Position numbers and translations under genes: made by a program. Below are positions 54,899 to 63,683 of a stretch of DNA of 64,000 bases, piece after piece (position 1 is the first letter of the stretch; every line of letters begins with the position of its first letter). Source of the DNA: Seohaeicola saemankumensis (GTDB lineage: Bacteria; Pseudomonadota; Alphaproteobacteria; Rhodobacterales; Rhodobacteraceae); NCBI RefSeq assembly GCF_020171285.1, contig NZ_JAIUZI010000013.1, forward strand, positions 78,179-142,178. The letters are read 5' to 3'. The notes beneath the pieces were generated by a model, which searched no databases, was not told the origin of the DNA, and saw nothing but the letters and a program-made list of their open reading frames with translations.

Positions 54899-57800
54899 TC
54901 ACAGGTCGATCTCGATCACCCCATCGGGCTCGGCGGCGCGGGACTGGCACAGGATGATCCCGGTTTCGCGCTGTTTCTTCGACAGCACGAAATCGCGATG
55001 TTCGACGGCACCCGAGATCAGCCCGCATTTGCAGACCCCGCAGATGCCGTCGGAACATTTCACGTCGATGTGGATGCCGTGGTCTGCCAGCACATCCGTC
55101 GCCGTCTTGTTGGCGGGCACGTGGAACTCGCGGTCTGAGCGGGCCAGTTTCAGGGTGAAATCGTGGTTCTCGTAGTCGGGCTGTTCCGGCACGCTGAAAT
55201 ACTCCAGATGCCGCGCCTCTTCGGGGAACCCGGCCCGTTCGGCGGCCTGCATCACGCCCTCCATGAACCGGTCCGGGCCGCAGGTGTAGACGTGCCAGCC
55301 CGGTTGATACCCGGCCAGCACCGCATCCAGATCCGCCCGCGTGCCCTGGTCCGAGAAATGCAGGTGGACGTGGTCGGCCCAGGGCATAGCCGCCAGATCG
55401 TCCAGATACCCCGCGCCGTCCTTGCGGCTGGCGGAATAATGCAGCTCGAACGCGGACCCCATGGCGTGCAGCCGGTGCGCAAAGGCGATCATCGGGGTGA
55501 TGCCGATACCGCCGCCCATCAGGAAGGTGCGGGAAGCATTCTCGGCCAGTTCAAAATGATTGATCGGCTTTGAGATAAAGACCTTGCGCCCCTCGTGGAA
55601 AATACGGTGCATCAGCTTCGATCCGCCGCGCCCCTCGTCCTCGCGCAGCACCCCGATCTGGTATTTGGAGCGGTCGGCGGGATCGCCGGACATGGAATAC
55701 TGCCGCAGGAATTCCGGCGCGACGAGAACATCCAGATGCGCCCCCGCCGTCCAGCCGGGCAAATCGCCACCGTCCTCGGCGCGGAACTCATACTTGGTCA
55801 CCTCAGGCGTCATCCTCTCGACCCGGGTCAGATCCACTCTGACCACGGGCGCGTCGCCCGAAACCCGGTACCGGTGCACCACCGACATGTCGCCCGCCGC
55901 GATGCGGGCCTTGTATTCCTCGGCCGAGACCATTGCCTCATAGGCGGCGATCCCGGCCTCGCGGTCCATCGCAAAGGGATAGGGCCAGGGGTGCGGCGCC
56001 AGCGGCGCGGGGTAGACCGCCAGCGTCTGATCCTCGTACTTCAGATCAAGATCGCGCTGCAGGTCGCGGCGGTTCAGCGGGTGCACCGAGGGGCGATAGG
56101 CGCCATCCTCCTGCAGCTCGATGTCCCACCACCATTTCTTGGTGTCGTTCAGCCCGCCGTTGCCAACCATGTCGTCCAGTTTCGCCAGCGCCGGCGCGGC
56201 GGCGGGGATATGCGAGGCGGCCCAGCGGAACGGTTTTTCCGCGAACAGCCCCTCAAGGTTCCACGGGCAGGTCTTCATGCAGCGCCCGCACATGGCGCCG
56301 CCCGGCGTGGTGATCCGGTAGGTGGCGCATTTCTGGCTGTCGGATTTCCAGATCTCGTAGCCGTTGAACATCAGCTTGGGCCCGGCGGTGATCGCGCCGG
56401 AGGGGCATTCGCGGGCACATTTGTTGCAGGCCTCGCAAAACGCCTGCAGGCCAAAGTCGATCGGCCTGTCGTGCTCCATCGGCATGTCGGTCGTCACCAC
56501 GCCGGATTTCAGCCGCGGGCCAAGGTAGGGGTTCAGGATCACCTCGCCGATGCGGCTGACCTCGCCCAGCCCGGCAAGCAACAGCAGCGGCGGTTGCAGC
56601 ACCTCGCCGTCCATCACCGTATGCGCCTTGGCCTTGTAGCCCAGGTTGCGGATCTGCTGCGCGATGATGCCGCCCAGCAGCGAAAACCGCAGGTAAGCGC
56701 GCATCGACTGGGCAACGGAAATCCAGTCATCGCCCGAGGCACCCTCCATCGTCTCGTAGCCCTGGTCGACAATCATGCTGACCGCCTGGTCATGCGGCGG
56801 GGTGATCGGTTCGCCGGTGGCATCGTGGCTGTACCACGCCCAGTCCGGGCAGCGCGACAGCCCGGTGGCGTCGATGCCCAGGAAGTAGCTCGCCGCCTTG
56901 AGGTTGGCGGCGTTGCGGGCGGCGTCCGTGGGTTTGTACAAAACGGAACTTTCGCCGTCCTGAAGCAGTACAAAAGCGCCCAAAGCCCGCCTTTGCGCAA
57001 AACTCGGCGCCGCCTTGCGCGCGTAATGCCCGCCCTTGGCCCCGTCCTGCAATGCCTTGCCCATGTCGCCGAACTGCGCCCGCGCGAACATGTCGGCGCG
57101 CTTCGGCACCCGCGCGACGCGCGCCTCGTCGATATAGGTGGTGGGGTCGTCGACGCGCTTGAGGGTCTCGAACGGATGCGCCCCGTCCACATATCGCCGT
57201 TTTGCATAGGGATCGCGGTTCAGCGCCGATTTGGCGTGCCCCTTGCCCAGCCACCAGCCGGGGGTGAACACGGGCTGATCGGCCTGTGGCGCCAGCGGCG
57301 CATCATGGGCCAGCTCCATCGTGGTGGTCACGGCGGCCAGCCCGAACCGGCGGCCAAGCCAGGGCGCCTGCAGCCCATCGTCCTCGCGGCTGAGTAGGCC
57401 CGAGGCCAGCCCCAGCCGACCCAGGTCGACATCCGAAGAGGTCGCCGTATGCGCCTTGGCCGGGAACCCCAGCAGGCGGATGTAGTTGGCGATGACCACG
57501 GCGGTTTCGCTGGCGCGGATGCAGGCGCGGTGTTCCTGCGCGTCGAGAATCCAGTCGCTGCCGGGTTCGTCCGGCGTTGGATCACGCATGTATTCATAAA
57601 GGAAAACAATGGCATGGCTGTGGTCGCCAATACCGCTGGGCGGGGCTTCCATGCTGTCCTTGAGATCGGCCATGATCACGTCGATGCCGCTGGCCAACGT
57701 CTTGGTCTGGCGGGTTTTCAGCGCATGGGCGAGCCGGTCGATGTCGGGGTTCCGGCGCGGCGCCTGCAGCAGGGCGGCGGCGGGAAGCGGGCCGCAGGTG

Positions 57801-58099
57801 ACCATCGAGGCGTCATTGAAATATCCGAAAGCCTTGAGGTGATTGGCGCGCTCCGCCGGGTCGGCGGGGATCTCGGCCATGGCCGGGTTCACCAGCCCGT
57901 CGCGGATCGCGTCCATCATCGCCTGGAATTCGCCCATCGCGTTGACGAGGCTTTCGGGATGTGCGGGCCGGTGAAAGCTGAGCATCGGCATGGGCGGCAC
58001 CGCCGCGAGGTCGGGCGGCGTGGCCCGCCGCCGCAGCCGTTCGAGCGGATAGGGGCCGAGGTGAACGGGGCGGTGGCGGTCCGAGAAGAGGCGGGTCAT
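54899..58099 (-). CDS. Reductive dehalogenase fused to a flavin/2Fe-2S reductase (self-sufficient catabolic type)
   Basis: The 1066-residue protein joins a reductive dehalogenase (about 1-735) to a phthalate-dioxygenase-reductase-like module (about 740-1066). The first part has Fe-S ligands Cys555/558/561/565 (CEACNKCARECPSG) and Cys591, 604, 607, 611 (CGRCMKTCPWN), as in the cobalamin-dependent RdhA family. It shows an internal duplication: AKAHT at 214-218 and again at 490-494. The second part has R-Q-Y-S at 799-802 for flavin, a nucleotide-binding region, and a plant-type 2Fe-2S site (Cys1015, 1020, 1023, 1051). There is no Tat signal, so it is cytoplasmic, like NpRdhA and BhbA, which dehalogenate halogenated hydroxybenzoates or phenols. 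It would take electrons directly from NAD(P)H. The start is ATG 58099; the longer frame runs antisense through the LuxR gene. Confidence 0.9.
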   Translation of the reverse strand: MTRLFSDRHRPVHLGPYPLERLRRRATPPDLAAVPPMPMLSFHRPAHPESLVNAMGEFQAMMDAIRDGLVNPAMAEIPADPAERANHLKAFGYFNDASMVTCGPLPAAALLQAPRRNPDIDRLAHALKTRQTKTLASGIDVIMADLKDSMEAPPSGIGDHSHAIVFLYEYMRDPTPDEPGSDWILDAQEHRACIRASETAVVIANYIRLLGFPAKAHTATSSDVDLGRLGLASGLLSREDDGLQAPWLGRRFGLAAVTTTMELAHDAPLAPQADQPVFTPGWWLGKGHAKSALNRDPYAKRRYVDGAHPFETLKRVDDPTTYIDEARVARVPKRADMFARAQFGDMGKALQDGAKGGHYARKAAPSFAQRRALGAFVLLQDGESSVLYKPTDAARNAANLKAASYFLGIDATGLSRCPDWAWYSHDATGEPITPPHDQAVSMIVDQGYETMEGASGDDWISVAQSMRAYLRFSLLGGIIAQQIRNLGYKAKAHTVMDGEVLQPPLLLLAGLGEVSRIGEVILNPYLGPRLKSGVVTTDMPMEHDRPIDFGLQAFCEACNKCARECPSGAITAGPKLMFNGYEIWKSDSQKCATYRITTPGGAMCGRCMKTCPWNLEGLFAEKPFRWAASHIPAAAPALAKLDDMVGNGGLNDTKKWWWDIELQEDGAYRPSVHPLNRRDLQRDLDLKYEDQTLAVYPAPLAPHPWPYPFAMDREAGIAAYEAMVSAEEYKARIAAGDMSVVHRYRVSGDAPVVRVDLTRVERMTPEVTKYEFRAEDGGDLPGWTAGAHLDVLVAPEFLRQYSMSGDPADRSKYQIGVLREDEGRGGSKLMHRIFHEGRKVFISKPINHFELAENASRTFLMGGGIGITPMIAFAHRLHAMGSAFELHYSASRKDGAGYLDDLAAMPWADHVHLHFSDQGTRADLDAVLAGYQPGWHVYTCGPDRFMEGVMQAAERAGFPEEARHLEYFSVPEQPDYENHDFTLKLARSDREFHVPANKTATDVLADHGIHIDVKCSDGICGVCKCGLISGAVEHRDFVLSKKQRETGIILCQSRAAEPDGVIEIDL

Positions 58100-58180
58100 G
58101 GCGGCCGTGGTCCTTGCGGTCGTATGGCGGGGATCGTTGTCTTGAATAGCTTGGATCATCTCGCCTAATCTGTCACCCGA

Positions 58181-58969
58181 ATGAGTGACGTCTTTACACC
58201 ACGCCCCCTGCCGCGCGACGCCTTGGCTCGCCTGGTCGCCTCGGTCAACGAACCGGGGTTCGCCGACCGAGTGCTGGCCCATTTGCGCGAGGCCGCGCCG
58301 GTGGCGAACATGGGCGCCTTCTATGTCGCCGACATGGCGCAGCCGCGTCCGGTGCTGTCTCTGTGGTCCGGCGAGATGAGCGGCTATTGGTTCAACCGCA
58401 ACGCCCGGCGCATCCTGTCGCACGACCTGCTGCAGGCCGATATCCTGGCCCGTATCCGAGCCGCACCGCCCGGCGGGCTCGCGCTGGAACGCTGGCACCC
58501 GGATGCCGATGATCCACGCCTGCCGATCTATCGGCGTGACGGGGTGATCGAACGGCTGACGGTCTCGTCGCGGTCCGGGCGATCGGGGGTCCTGTCGTTC
58601 TACCTGCGCGGCCGGGACGATGGCTGGTTTTCCGCGCGGGACATGGACCGGCTGGCCGCGGTCCTGCCGCTCGCACACGAGCTGATCGGATTGCGCCACA
58701 GGGTGACCGGTTCAGAGGCGTTCCACTTTTCCGGACAGGCCAGCGCCTCGGGGTTGCGGGAACGCGATGTCGGCGGCTTCGGCACCCTGTCGGCGCGCGA
58801 GGCGGAAGCCTGCGATCATGTCATCCGGGGGCTCAGCGTCGCCGGCACCGCCCTGGAGCTGGCAATAAGCGAGAACACGGTGCGCACATTGCGCCGGCGC
58901 GCCTATCGCAAGCTGGGGGTAAACAGCGCCACCCAGATCGTCGCACTGGTTCTGAACGACAGAGGATGA
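58181..58969 (+). CDS. LuxR family transcriptional regulator
   Basis: The 262-residue protein has an unassigned N-terminal sensor-like region and a C-terminal LuxR helix-turn-helix (about 203-258: LSAREAEACDHVIRGLSVAG, ISENTVRTLRRRAYRKLGVN). No receiver domain is present. It is divergent from the dehalogenase gene with an 81-base spacer, so it most likely controls dehalogenase expression; the N-terminal region may sense the halogenated substrate. Confidence 0.9.
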   Translation: MSDVFTPRPLPRDALARLVASVNEPGFADRVLAHLREAAPVANMGAFYVADMAQPRPVLSLWSGEMSGYWFNRNARRILSHDLLQADILARIRAAPPGGLALERWHPDADDPRLPIYRRDGVIERLTVSSRSGRSGVLSFYLRGRDDGWFSARDMDRLAAVLPLAHELIGLRHRVTGSEAFHFSGQASASGLRERDVGGFGTLSAREAEACDHVIRGLSVAGTALELAISENTVRTLRRRAYRKLGVNSATQIVALVLNDRG

Positions 58970-59013
58970 GACCGCCGCCCACCCGCACAGCAGCTCTCCC
59001 GCCCGGCCTCGAG

Positions 59014-59143
59014 GCATCAAAGATGCCCCTCGCCCGGTTGGGCCCGGCAGCGCGCGGGTAAACCCACGCGCTGCGCCCGCGCGCCCTTTTCATCTCTTCG
59101 GCAAATACTCCGGGGGTGAGGCCGCAAGGCCGAGGGGGCAGCG
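59014..59143. repeat. Rhodobacterales-type intergenic repeat (copy 3, extended)
   Basis: The core is at 59088-59116 (TTTTCATCTCTTCGGCAAAT then ACTCCGGGGG). Upstream are TTGGGCCCGGCAGC (59038-59051) and the small hairpin GCATCAAAGATGC (59014-59026), the same set and order as copy 2. A GC hairpin GGGGGCAGCGCCCCC follows. It sits between the convergent LuxR and FAD oxidoreductase genes. Confidence 0.6.
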
Positions 59144-59170
59144 CCCCCTCCCCTATCCCTTGTTCCCGGT

Positions 59171-60460
59171 TCAAGACATCCCGTCGGCCCAGGCCCGTGC
59201 GCGCAGCGCGTGGGTCAGCACGGCGCCGGTTTCATAATAGGCCCGTCGCAGCCCGGTGAACCCTTCGCCATAGGTGTCGACGGGCGCGACCGGCAAGAGC
59301 CGGTCGTCGCCGGCCATCAGCGCCTGCGCCGCGTTGCGGCCAAACAGCGTGCCCGGCCCGATGCCCCGGCCCGAGTAGCCAAAGACCGAGAGCGCGCCGG
59401 GGCCGAGCCGCAGCACCTTGGGCAGGTGATCGGAGGTCATCGCGATATGGCCGCACCAGACATGGGTGAGCGGAACACCCGCGAGGTCGGGGAACAGCCG
59501 CGCCAGCTTGCGCGCCGCCCATGCGCGGTGCATCCCGGCCGCGGGGTGAGACAGGTCGCCCATCGCGCCGAGGATCAACCGCCCGGCGGCATCAATCCGG
59601 AACGAGGACATGATCAGGCCTGTGTCCCAGCACCCTTCGCCGCCGGGCAGGATCGCGGCGCGCTGGGTGTCATTCAGCGGCGCGGTGGCAAGCTGGAAAT
59701 AGCCAACCGTGGTATATTGCGGCGCGGGCAGGCCGCTGGCCCCGCAATGATAGGCATTTGTCGCCAGCAGCAGCGATTTCGCCCGGATCGTGCCGCCGGG
59801 TGTTACCACGCACCACAGATCGCCCTCGCGGGTGACTGATTGCGCCGGCGTGTTCTGGTGGACCCCTGCCCCCGCCGCCATCGCCGCCCGGGCCAGCCCG
59901 CGGGCATAGGCCAGCGGCTGGATTGTGCCGGCGCGCGGATCGAACAGCGCGCCGTGAAAGCGGTCAGAACCAGTACGGCGGGCGGTCTCGTCCGCAGCCA
60001 GCAACCGCACTGGCGCCCCGGTGGCCGCCAGCTGGGCGTGGCGGTTCTGCAGATCTTTCAGGCCCTTGGCAGAATGGGCGCAATGCAGGGTGCCGGAGCG
60101 CATCGGCTCGCAGGTGATCGCGTGGCGGTCGATCAGCGCAAACACCAGATCCGGCGCGCCGGCCAGCAGGCCGATCAGCCGGTCGCCCGCACCCTGCCCC
60201 ATATGGGCGCGGATGTCGTCGGGGGGCAGCCAGAGACCGGCGTTGGCCAGCCCGACATTGCGGCCCGAGCCACCGTGGCCGATCTGCTGCGCCTCGACCA
60301 GGGCTACGCGCGCGCCGTCCTGCGCGGCGTGCAGCGCGGCGGAACAGCCGGTAAAACCGCCGCCGATCACCACCAGATCGACGGTCAGATCGCGATCCAG
60401 CGGCGGCGCGTCGATCTGCTCGGCGCAGGTCAGCTGCCAGAGGTTGACCTCGGCCGTCAT
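59171..60460 (-). CDS. FAD-dependent oxidoreductase (DAO / PuuB-like)
   Basis: The 429-residue flavoprotein has the FAD motif DLVVIGGGFTGCSAALHAAQ with VALVEAQQIGHGGSGRNVGL (the covalent-type or glycine oxidase-like S-G-R-N-V-G). Its C-terminus has the closing motif GYSGRGIGPGTLFGRNAAQA. It resembles gamma-glutamylputrescine oxidase and related amine oxidases. It is the last gene of the operon with an acyltransferase and E1 and overlaps by 4 bases. Confidence 0.87.
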   Translation of the reverse strand: MTAEVNLWQLTCAEQIDAPPLDRDLTVDLVVIGGGFTGCSAALHAAQDGARVALVEAQQIGHGGSGRNVGLANAGLWLPPDDIRAHMGQGAGDRLIGLLAGAPDLVFALIDRHAITCEPMRSGTLHCAHSAKGLKDLQNRHAQLAATGAPVRLLAADETARRTGSDRFHGALFDPRAGTIQPLAYARGLARAAMAAGAGVHQNTPAQSVTREGDLWCVVTPGGTIRAKSLLLATNAYHCGASGLPAPQYTTVGYFQLATAPLNDTQRAAILPGGEGCWDTGLIMSSFRIDAAGRLILGAMGDLSHPAAGMHRAWAARKLARLFPDLAGVPLTHVWCGHIAMTSDHLPKVLRLGPGALSVFGYSGRGIGPGTLFGRNAAQALMAGDDRLLPVAPVDTYGEGFTGLRRAYYETGAVLTHALRARAWADGMS

Positions 60461-61494
60461 GTCGGGATCACGACCGAGCGCTGGTCGGGGCGCCCCATGG
60501 CGGCCAGCAGCGGACCTTCCGACTGCAGACGGGCGAAATCGGATTTGCCCGTCATGCCGCGCCAGTTCGCCAGCACCAGCGATTGCGCCACCGCACCGCC
60601 CAGCGTGTCGCCGGGGCCGGTGACGATGAACAGGTCGGGGGCGAATTCGCGCGCCGCCGTGGCGATCGCGCGGGTGAAGTCATAGGGCTGCACGACCTGA
60701 TGACCCAGCGTGTAGTCCCACAGCGCGCCGGTATCGCAGGCCCCCGGCCACCAGACCGCGCCGCGCCCGTCGATCAGCGGAACATCGGGCTGGCCGAACA
60801 TGGCCGCGGGCAGCTGTTGCCGCCCGGCCTGCGCCACCGGATCCTGCAGCGCGGTGTGAAACCCGGCGTGATTGGCCAGGCGCATCGGGAACCGCCCGTC
60901 GATCACCGGGTGGTCGGCCTCGAAGGCCGCGAGACCGGCCTCGTCTCCGGCCAGCACCAGCATGCCACCAAGGTCGATGGACAGCCCCAGCACGTGGCCG
61001 GGGCGCGCGTCGATGGCCGCGACATCGGCCAGCAGCGCCGCCTTGCGCGCCGGATCATCGCTCCAGTCGCCGCCCACGAAAGGATACACCAGCTGACCGC
61101 CGATCAGGTACTGCTGCATCAGCGTGCCCATTGTGTTGACCACCCGGAACCCGTCGCCGGGGCTGAGCGCGCCGCCAGCCGCCAGGGCCGTGTACCAGCC
61201 CATCGAGTTGCCGGTGACGGCGACCACCTCGATATCGTCGGCCAGCGCGCGCGCATCGGCCAGACCACAGGCATAGATCAGCCCCGAGGCCACGTCGCCG
61301 CGCGAATAGGTGGCGACGGAAAACCGGTTCGCCGCATCAAGTTCGGAGACAGCGGTCTGACCGGCTGCCTGCCGCTGTGCGTCGAAGTCGGCAATCATCG
61401 CGGACTGGCCGGCATGGTAACGGGCGAGATAGCCCAGTTCTGGCTTGTTGTAGGTGCCCCGGCCGGGGCAGATGACGACGGCGGTGCGGCTCAT
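60457..61494 (-). CDS. FabD-like acyltransferase
   Basis: The 345-residue protein has a malonyltransferase-like fold: VVICPGRGTYNKPELGYLAR at the N-terminus, the nucleophile motif VTGNSMGWYTALAAGGALSP (G-x-S-x-G), and the catalytic-His region RLANHAGFHTALQDPVA. The acceptor is unknown; it need not be ACP. It is not in a fab cluster. ATG 61494 is chosen; the longer frame overlaps E1. Acts presumably on the product of the E1 gene or its acyl-CoA. Confidence 0.82.
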   Translation of the reverse strand: MSRTAVVICPGRGTYNKPELGYLARYHAGQSAMIADFDAQRQAAGQTAVSELDAANRFSVATYSRGDVASGLIYACGLADARALADDIEVVAVTGNSMGWYTALAAGGALSPGDGFRVVNTMGTLMQQYLIGGQLVYPFVGGDWSDDPARKAALLADVAAIDARPGHVLGLSIDLGGMLVLAGDEAGLAAFEADHPVIDGRFPMRLANHAGFHTALQDPVAQAGRQQLPAAMFGQPDVPLIDGRGAVWWPGACDTGALWDYTLGHQVVQPYDFTRAIATAAREFAPDLFIVTGPGDTLGGAVAQSLVLANWRGMTGKSDFARLQSEGPLLAAMGRPDQRSVVIPT

Positions 61495-63683
61495 GGCGCG
61501 CCTCCCGTCAGGGAGAGCGCGGCGGCTACGATCTCGTCCCGCGACGGCAGCGGCGCGGCATAGGCCGGGCCGGTCGCGATAAAGCTGTCGTGGGCCGCGA
61601 CACGGGCGGTGGGCGCGCCGGGGTTTTCGGCAAAGAGCGTCATCAGCGCCTCGGATACATTGCCCGAGCGGCGGCATTCGTCGACGATCAAGATATGTTT
61701 GCAGTCGCGGGTCGCCTGCAGCAGCGCCTGTTCGGGCAGCGGCGCCAGCCAGCGCAGGTCGATCACCCGCGCCTTGATCCCGTGATCCTCGGCCAGCCGT
61801 TTCGCCGCCTGCTGCGACAGCAGGTGACCATTGCCGTAGGTGACGATTGCAAGGTCGGTTCCGGCGCCGCTGACCCCGACCTCGCCCAGCGCGATCCGCT
61901 CGTCGGGCGCCGGATAAGTCGTCATCCAACCACCGTCCTTGTCCGCGTGCAGGTCACGCATCGGATACAGCGCGATGGGTTCGAGGAACACCACGACCCG
62001 CTGTTCCTCGCGCGCGAGCCGCACGCATTCGCGCAGCATCCGCGCGGCATCGTCGCCGCGCGACGGGCAGGCCAGGATCAGACCGGGGATATCGCGCAGC
62101 ACCGCCAGCGAGTTGTCGTTGTGGAAATGGCCGCCAAAGCCCTTCTGGTAGCCCAGCCCGGCAATGCGAACCACCATCGGGTTGGTGAACTGGCCCCTTG
62201 AGAAGAACGGCAGGGTGGCGGCCTCGCCCCGGATCTGGTCCTCGGCGTTGTGTAGGTAGGCGAGAAACTGGATTTCCGGGATCGGCAGGAAGCCGTTGTG
62301 CGCCATGCCAATGGCGAGACCGAGGATGGATTGTTCATCCAGCAACGTGTCGATCATCCGGTCGGGACCAAACCGCTGGATCAGCTTTTGAGTAACGCCG
62401 TAGACGCCGCCCTTGCGGCCGACGTCCTGGCCCATGCAGGTGATCTCGGGGTGCTCGAGCATCAGGTCGGTCAGCGCCCAGTTGATCAGCCGGGCCATCG
62501 GTTGCGGTTCCGCCATCGCCCTCTGGTCGCTGCCAAAGGCCTGCGCGCGCGCCTGCGGTGTCGGCCCGTTGGTCGGGCGGCAGGGACGCGCGGGCGGGAC
62601 GATCGAGGCCATCACGTCTGCGGCGGTGCGCAGGTGAGGACGGGTTGCCGCCTCGGCCGCGATCCGGTCGGTGCGGGCGCAGGTTTCCTCGTAGATCGCC
62701 AGCGCCTGATCGGGGCGCAGGGCGCCGGTCTCGGCCAGCAGGCGCACCGAATGCAACAGCGGATCGTTGGCTTCGTCCGCCTCGACCTCGGCCTTGGGCA
62801 GATAGGTGGTCGGCACGTCGGCCCCGGCATGACCATAAAGCCGCACGGTGCGCAGGTGCAGCAACGCGGGCTTGCGGCGGCTGCGGACATAGGCGGCGGC
62901 GCGCATCGCGGTGGCATAGGTGTCGTAGATATCGAGACCGTCAGCGGCGAAATACTGCAGGCCGGGGCGCTGCCCCAGCGAGGCCGCGATCCAGCCCTGC
63001 GGCGTCTTGGTGGAAATGCCGATGCCATTATCCTCGCAGACAAAGAGCAGCGGCAGCGGAATGGACTGCACCGAGGTCCAGCAGGCGGTGTTGATCGCCC
63101 CCTGCGCGGTGGAGTGGTTGGCTGAGGCATCGCCGAAGGAGCACATGGCGATGCCATCCTCGGGCAGGGCCCGGTGCTCGGGCGGGCGGCGCCGGGCCAG
63201 CCCAAGCGCATAGGCCGCGCCCACGGCCTTGGGCAGGTGGCTGGCGATGGTCGAGGTCTGCGGCGGGATCATCAGCGCCCGCGAGCCAAGCACCTTGTGC
63301 CGGCCGCCGGAGGTGGGATCCTCGGAAGAACAGGCAAAGCTCAGCAGCATGTCCCAGGTGATCTGCTGGCCGGGCACCTGGTCTGCGCGGGCGATCTGGA
63401 ATGCCGCGTCGCGGTAATGCAGGAAGGCGATGTCATCGGGGCGCAGGGCCTCGGCCACGGCGGCCATGCCCTCGTGCCCCGACGACCCGATGGTATAGAA
63501 TCCGGTTCCGGCCTTCTGCATCGCCCGGCTGGTCCGGTCGAGCGCCCGGCTCAGGCACTGCGCGCGATAAAGCGCCACCGCCTGCGCCGGTTCCAGACCG
63601 GCGACCGCGGGCGGCCCGCCTGGCAGATCGCCAGCCGCAACACGGGTCAGAAAGTTCTGGTGAACGATGTCAGCGCGATCCAT
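61491..63683 (-). CDS. 2-Oxoacid dehydrogenase E1, fused alpha and beta subunits
   Basis: The 730-residue thiamine enzyme has an E1-alpha half (about 1-395; the TPP block CSFGDASANHSTAQGAINTA and EDNGIGISTKTPQG). The E1-beta half follows (about 405-730; MGQDVGRKGGVYGVTQKLIQ, LDEQSILGLAIGMAHNGFLP). This fusion is the branched-chain or acetoin type. It would decarboxylate a 2-oxoacid and pass the acyl group to a lipoyl E2, but no E2 or E3 is visible in the window. It leads a three-gene operon with 4-base overlaps. ATG 63683 is chosen; longer frames read through GC-rich leader. Confidence 0.9.
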   Translation of the reverse strand: MDRADIVHQNFLTRVAAGDLPGGPPAVAGLEPAQAVALYRAQCLSRALDRTSRAMQKAGTGFYTIGSSGHEGMAAVAEALRPDDIAFLHYRDAAFQIARADQVPGQQITWDMLLSFACSSEDPTSGGRHKVLGSRALMIPPQTSTIASHLPKAVGAAYALGLARRRPPEHRALPEDGIAMCSFGDASANHSTAQGAINTACWTSVQSIPLPLLFVCEDNGIGISTKTPQGWIAASLGQRPGLQYFAADGLDIYDTYATAMRAAAYVRSRRKPALLHLRTVRLYGHAGADVPTTYLPKAEVEADEANDPLLHSVRLLAETGALRPDQALAIYEETCARTDRIAAEAATRPHLRTAADVMASIVPPARPCRPTNGPTPQARAQAFGSDQRAMAEPQPMARLINWALTDLMLEHPEITCMGQDVGRKGGVYGVTQKLIQRFGPDRMIDTLLDEQSILGLAIGMAHNGFLPIPEIQFLAYLHNAEDQIRGEAATLPFFSRGQFTNPMVVRIAGLGYQKGFGGHFHNDNSLAVLRDIPGLILACPSRGDDAARMLRECVRLAREEQRVVVFLEPIALYPMRDLHADKDGGWMTTYPAPDERIALGEVGVSGAGTDLAIVTYGNGHLLSQQAAKRLAEDHGIKARVIDLRWLAPLPEQALLQATRDCKHILIVDECRRSGNVSEALMTLFAENPGAPTARVAAHDSFIATGPAYAAPLPSRDEIVAAALSLTGGAP

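Noticed and set aside
55595..57397. 600-codon plus-strand frame inside the dehalogenase
   Set aside because: Antisense to the conserved Fe-S and cobalamin-type region; no domain seen.
58100..58699. 200-residue N-terminal extension of the dehalogenase frame
   Set aside because: It runs antisense through the LuxR gene and is low-complexity; family proteins begin near the ATG at 58099.
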